A stretch of 5,221 nucleotides of DNA, from contig PNND01000493.1 of assembly GCA_013824045.1 (NCBI GenBank), positions 1-5,221 on the forward strand. Direction: 5' to 3'. This DNA comes from Rhodobacter sp. (GTDB lineage Bacteria > Pseudomonadota > Alphaproteobacteria > Rhodobacterales > Rhodobacteraceae). The notes beneath the pieces were generated by a model. It did not search any database. It saw only the letters and a list, made by a program, of their open reading frames with translations, and was not told the DNA's origin. Below are positions 3,809-5,221 of this stretch, piece after piece; the first letter of the stretch is position 1; each line of letters begins with the position of its first letter. The translations under genes were made by a program, and so were the position numbers.

Positions 3809-5221
3809 ATGACCGTCACCGTCGGACATGACAGCGCAAAGACCCGCCAGACGCTCACCGCAGGCGGCAAGACCGTCGCCTATTATTCCATTCCGGCCGC
3901 GCAGGCCGCAGGCCTTGGCGATTTCGCCCGCCTGCCCGCCGCGCTCAAGGTTGTGCTGGAAAACATGCTGCGGTTTGAGGATGGCAAGACCGTCTCGCTC
4001 GACGATATCCGCGCCTTCGGTGACTGGGCCAAGATGGGCGGCCAGAACCCCCGTGAAATCGCCTACCGCCCCGCCCGCGTCTTGATGCAGGATTTCACCG
4101 GTGTGCCCGCCGTGGTTGACCTCGCCGCGATGCGCGACGGCATCCTCGGCCTCGGCGGCAATGCCCAGCAGATCAACCCGCTCGCCCCGGTCGATCTGGT
4201 GATCGACCATTCCGTGATGATCGATGAATTCGGCACCCCCCGCGCCTTTCAGGCCAATGTAGACCGCGAATATGAACGGAACATGGAACGCTATGTGTTC
4301 CTGAAATGGGGCCAGAACGCCTTCAACAACTTCCGCGTGGTGCCCCCCGGCACCGGCATCTGCCATCAGGTCAACCTCGAATACCTCGCCCAAACTGTCT
4401 GGACCGACAAAGACCAGCATGGCAATGAAGTCGCCTACCCCGACACGCTCGTTGGCACCGACAGCCACACCACCATGGTCAACGGCCTCGCCGTCCTCGG
4501 CTGGGGCGTCGGCGGGATTGAAGCCGAGGCCGCGATGCTCGGCCAACCCGTCTCAATGCTGATCCCCGAGGTTGTGGGCTTCAAGCTGACCGGCCAGATG
4601 GTCGAAGGCACCACCGCCACCGACCTCGTGCTGAAAGTCGTGCAGATGCTCCGCAAGCATGGCGTGGTGAACAAGTTCGTCGAATTCTACGGCGAAGGCC
4701 TCGATCATCTGCCGCTGGCCGACCGTGCCACCATCGCCAACATGGCCCCCGAATACGGCGCCACCTGCGGCTTCTTCCCCATCGATGACGAAACCCTGCG
4801 CTACCTGCACATGACGGGCCGCGACGAATCCCGCATCGCGCTGGTCGAGGCCTATGCAAAGGCCAACGGCATGTGGCGCGGCCCGGATTACGATCCGGTC
4901 TACACCTCCACCCTGCATCTCGATATGGGCACCATCGTCCCCGCCATTTCCGGCCCCAAGCGCCCGCAGGACTTCCTGCCGCTCACCGATGCCAAGGCCT
5001 CTTTCGCCAAGGAAATGGACGCCACCTTCAAGCGCCCCCAAGGCGTCACCGTACCGGTCAAGGGCGAAGACTATACCATGTCCTCGGGCAAGGTGGTGAT
5101 CGCCTCGATCACCTCCTGCACGAACACCTCCAACCCCTATGTGATGATCGGTGCCGGTCTCGTGGCGCGCAAGGCGCGCGCGCTTGGCCTGAATCGCAAG
5201 CCTTGGGTGAAAACCTCGCTT
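3809..5221 (+). CDS. acnA: Aconitate hydratase AcnA, N-terminal half (partial)
   Basis: The first 471 residues are present, about half of the usual 890-930, and the frame runs open to the window edge. ATG 3809 has a near-perfect AGGAGG at 3798-3803 with a 5-base gap. The enzyme interconverts citrate and isocitrate through cis-aconitate in the cytoplasmic TCA cycle, using a [4Fe-4S] cluster. Visible marks of the AcnA/IRP1 class are [20 protein letters not shown] (90-109), the active-site pair Asp133-His134, [18 protein letters not shown] (177-194), the Asp218-Ser219-His220 triad in a stretch ending [11 protein letters not shown] (231-241), [10 protein letters not shown] (315-324), and [10 protein letters not shown] (434-443) with the first cluster ligand Cys437. 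The other two ligands and the swivel domain lie beyond the edge. Apo-forms of this class can bind mRNA. It is divergent from the DUF1223 gene, and the structured leader suggests regulation. Confidence 0.98.
   Translation, partial: MTVTVGHDSAKTRQTLTAGGKTVAYYSIPAAQAAGLGDFARLPAALKVVLENMLRFEDGKTVSLDDIRAFGDWAKMGGQNPREIAYRPARVLMQDFTGVPAVVDLAAMRDGILGLGGNAQQINPLAPVDLVIDHSVMIDEFGTPRAFQANVDREYERNMERYVFLKWGQNAFNNFRVVPPGTGICHQVNLEYLAQTVWTDKDQHGNEVAYPDTLVGTDSHTTMVNGLAVLGWGVGGIEAEAAMLGQPVSMLIPEVVGFKLTGQMVEGTTATDLVLKVVQMLRKHGVVNKFVEFYGEGLDHLPLADRATIANMAPEYGATCGFFPIDDETLRYLHMTGRDESRIALVEAYAKANGMWRGPDYDPVYTSTLHLDMGTIVPAISGPKRPQDFLPLTDAKASFAKEMDATFKRPQGVTVPVKGEDYTMSSGKVVIASITSCTNTSNPYVMIGAGLVARKARALGLNRKPWVKTSL

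Noticed and set aside
3560..5041. Minus-strand frames opposite acnA (3560-4546 and 4553-5041)
   Set aside because: They are antisense to acnA, whose coding frame is unambiguous. The Gly/Ala/His-rich composition is that of a shadow frame.
1..5221. CRISPR arrays, tRNA/rRNA genes, insertion sequences, prophage or defence genes
   Set aside because: I saw no regularly spaced repeats, cloverleaf-like sequences, transposase motifs or terminal inverted repeats. The genes are ordinary chromosomal ones.

Overview
The window looks like chromosomal DNA from an alphaproteobacterium of the family Rhodobacteraceae (Rhodobacter/Gemmobacter/Tabrizicola-like). The evidence is uniformly GC-rich coding sequence with strong third-position C/G bias, the PurB tail and AcnA sequence typical of that group, a Rhodobacterales-style FliG, and a characteristic GC-rich intergenic stretch at about 1669-1746. 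The genus call is from memory of these families; no search was run.

Layout, left to right: the last 41 codons of purB (adenylosuccinate lyase, +, 1-126) and a hairpin that probably ends it; a short gene for a 56-residue exported protein with three cysteines (+, 282-452); a divergent fliG flagellar motor switch gene (+, 525-1589), whose ribosome binding site is buried in a perfect 11-bp hairpin; a 296-bp non-coding stretch with several GC-rich hairpins; an EamA/DMT-family 10-helix transporter (+, 1886-2758); a DUF1223 secreted thioredoxin-fold protein with a CASC motif (-, 2761-3474), convergent with the transporter across a 2-bp gap; a 334-bp divergent control region with inverted repeats, a phased direct repeat and leader hairpins; and the first 471 codons of acnA (aconitase, +, 3809 to the window edge), cut just after its first iron-sulfur cysteine.

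The genes do not form one pathway. purB is purine synthesis, acnA is the TCA cycle, fliG is motility but has no flagellar neighbour here, and the transporter and DUF1223 protein have no known substrate or role. acnA and the DUF1223 gene share one divergent control region, so common regulation is possible.

I see no defence system, CRISPR array, insertion sequence, prophage, tRNA or rRNA. No wholly new system is evident. The points most worth following up are the hairpin-masked fliG start, the loss of usually conserved residues in this isolated FliG, and the symmetric sites and leader hairpins upstream of acnA.
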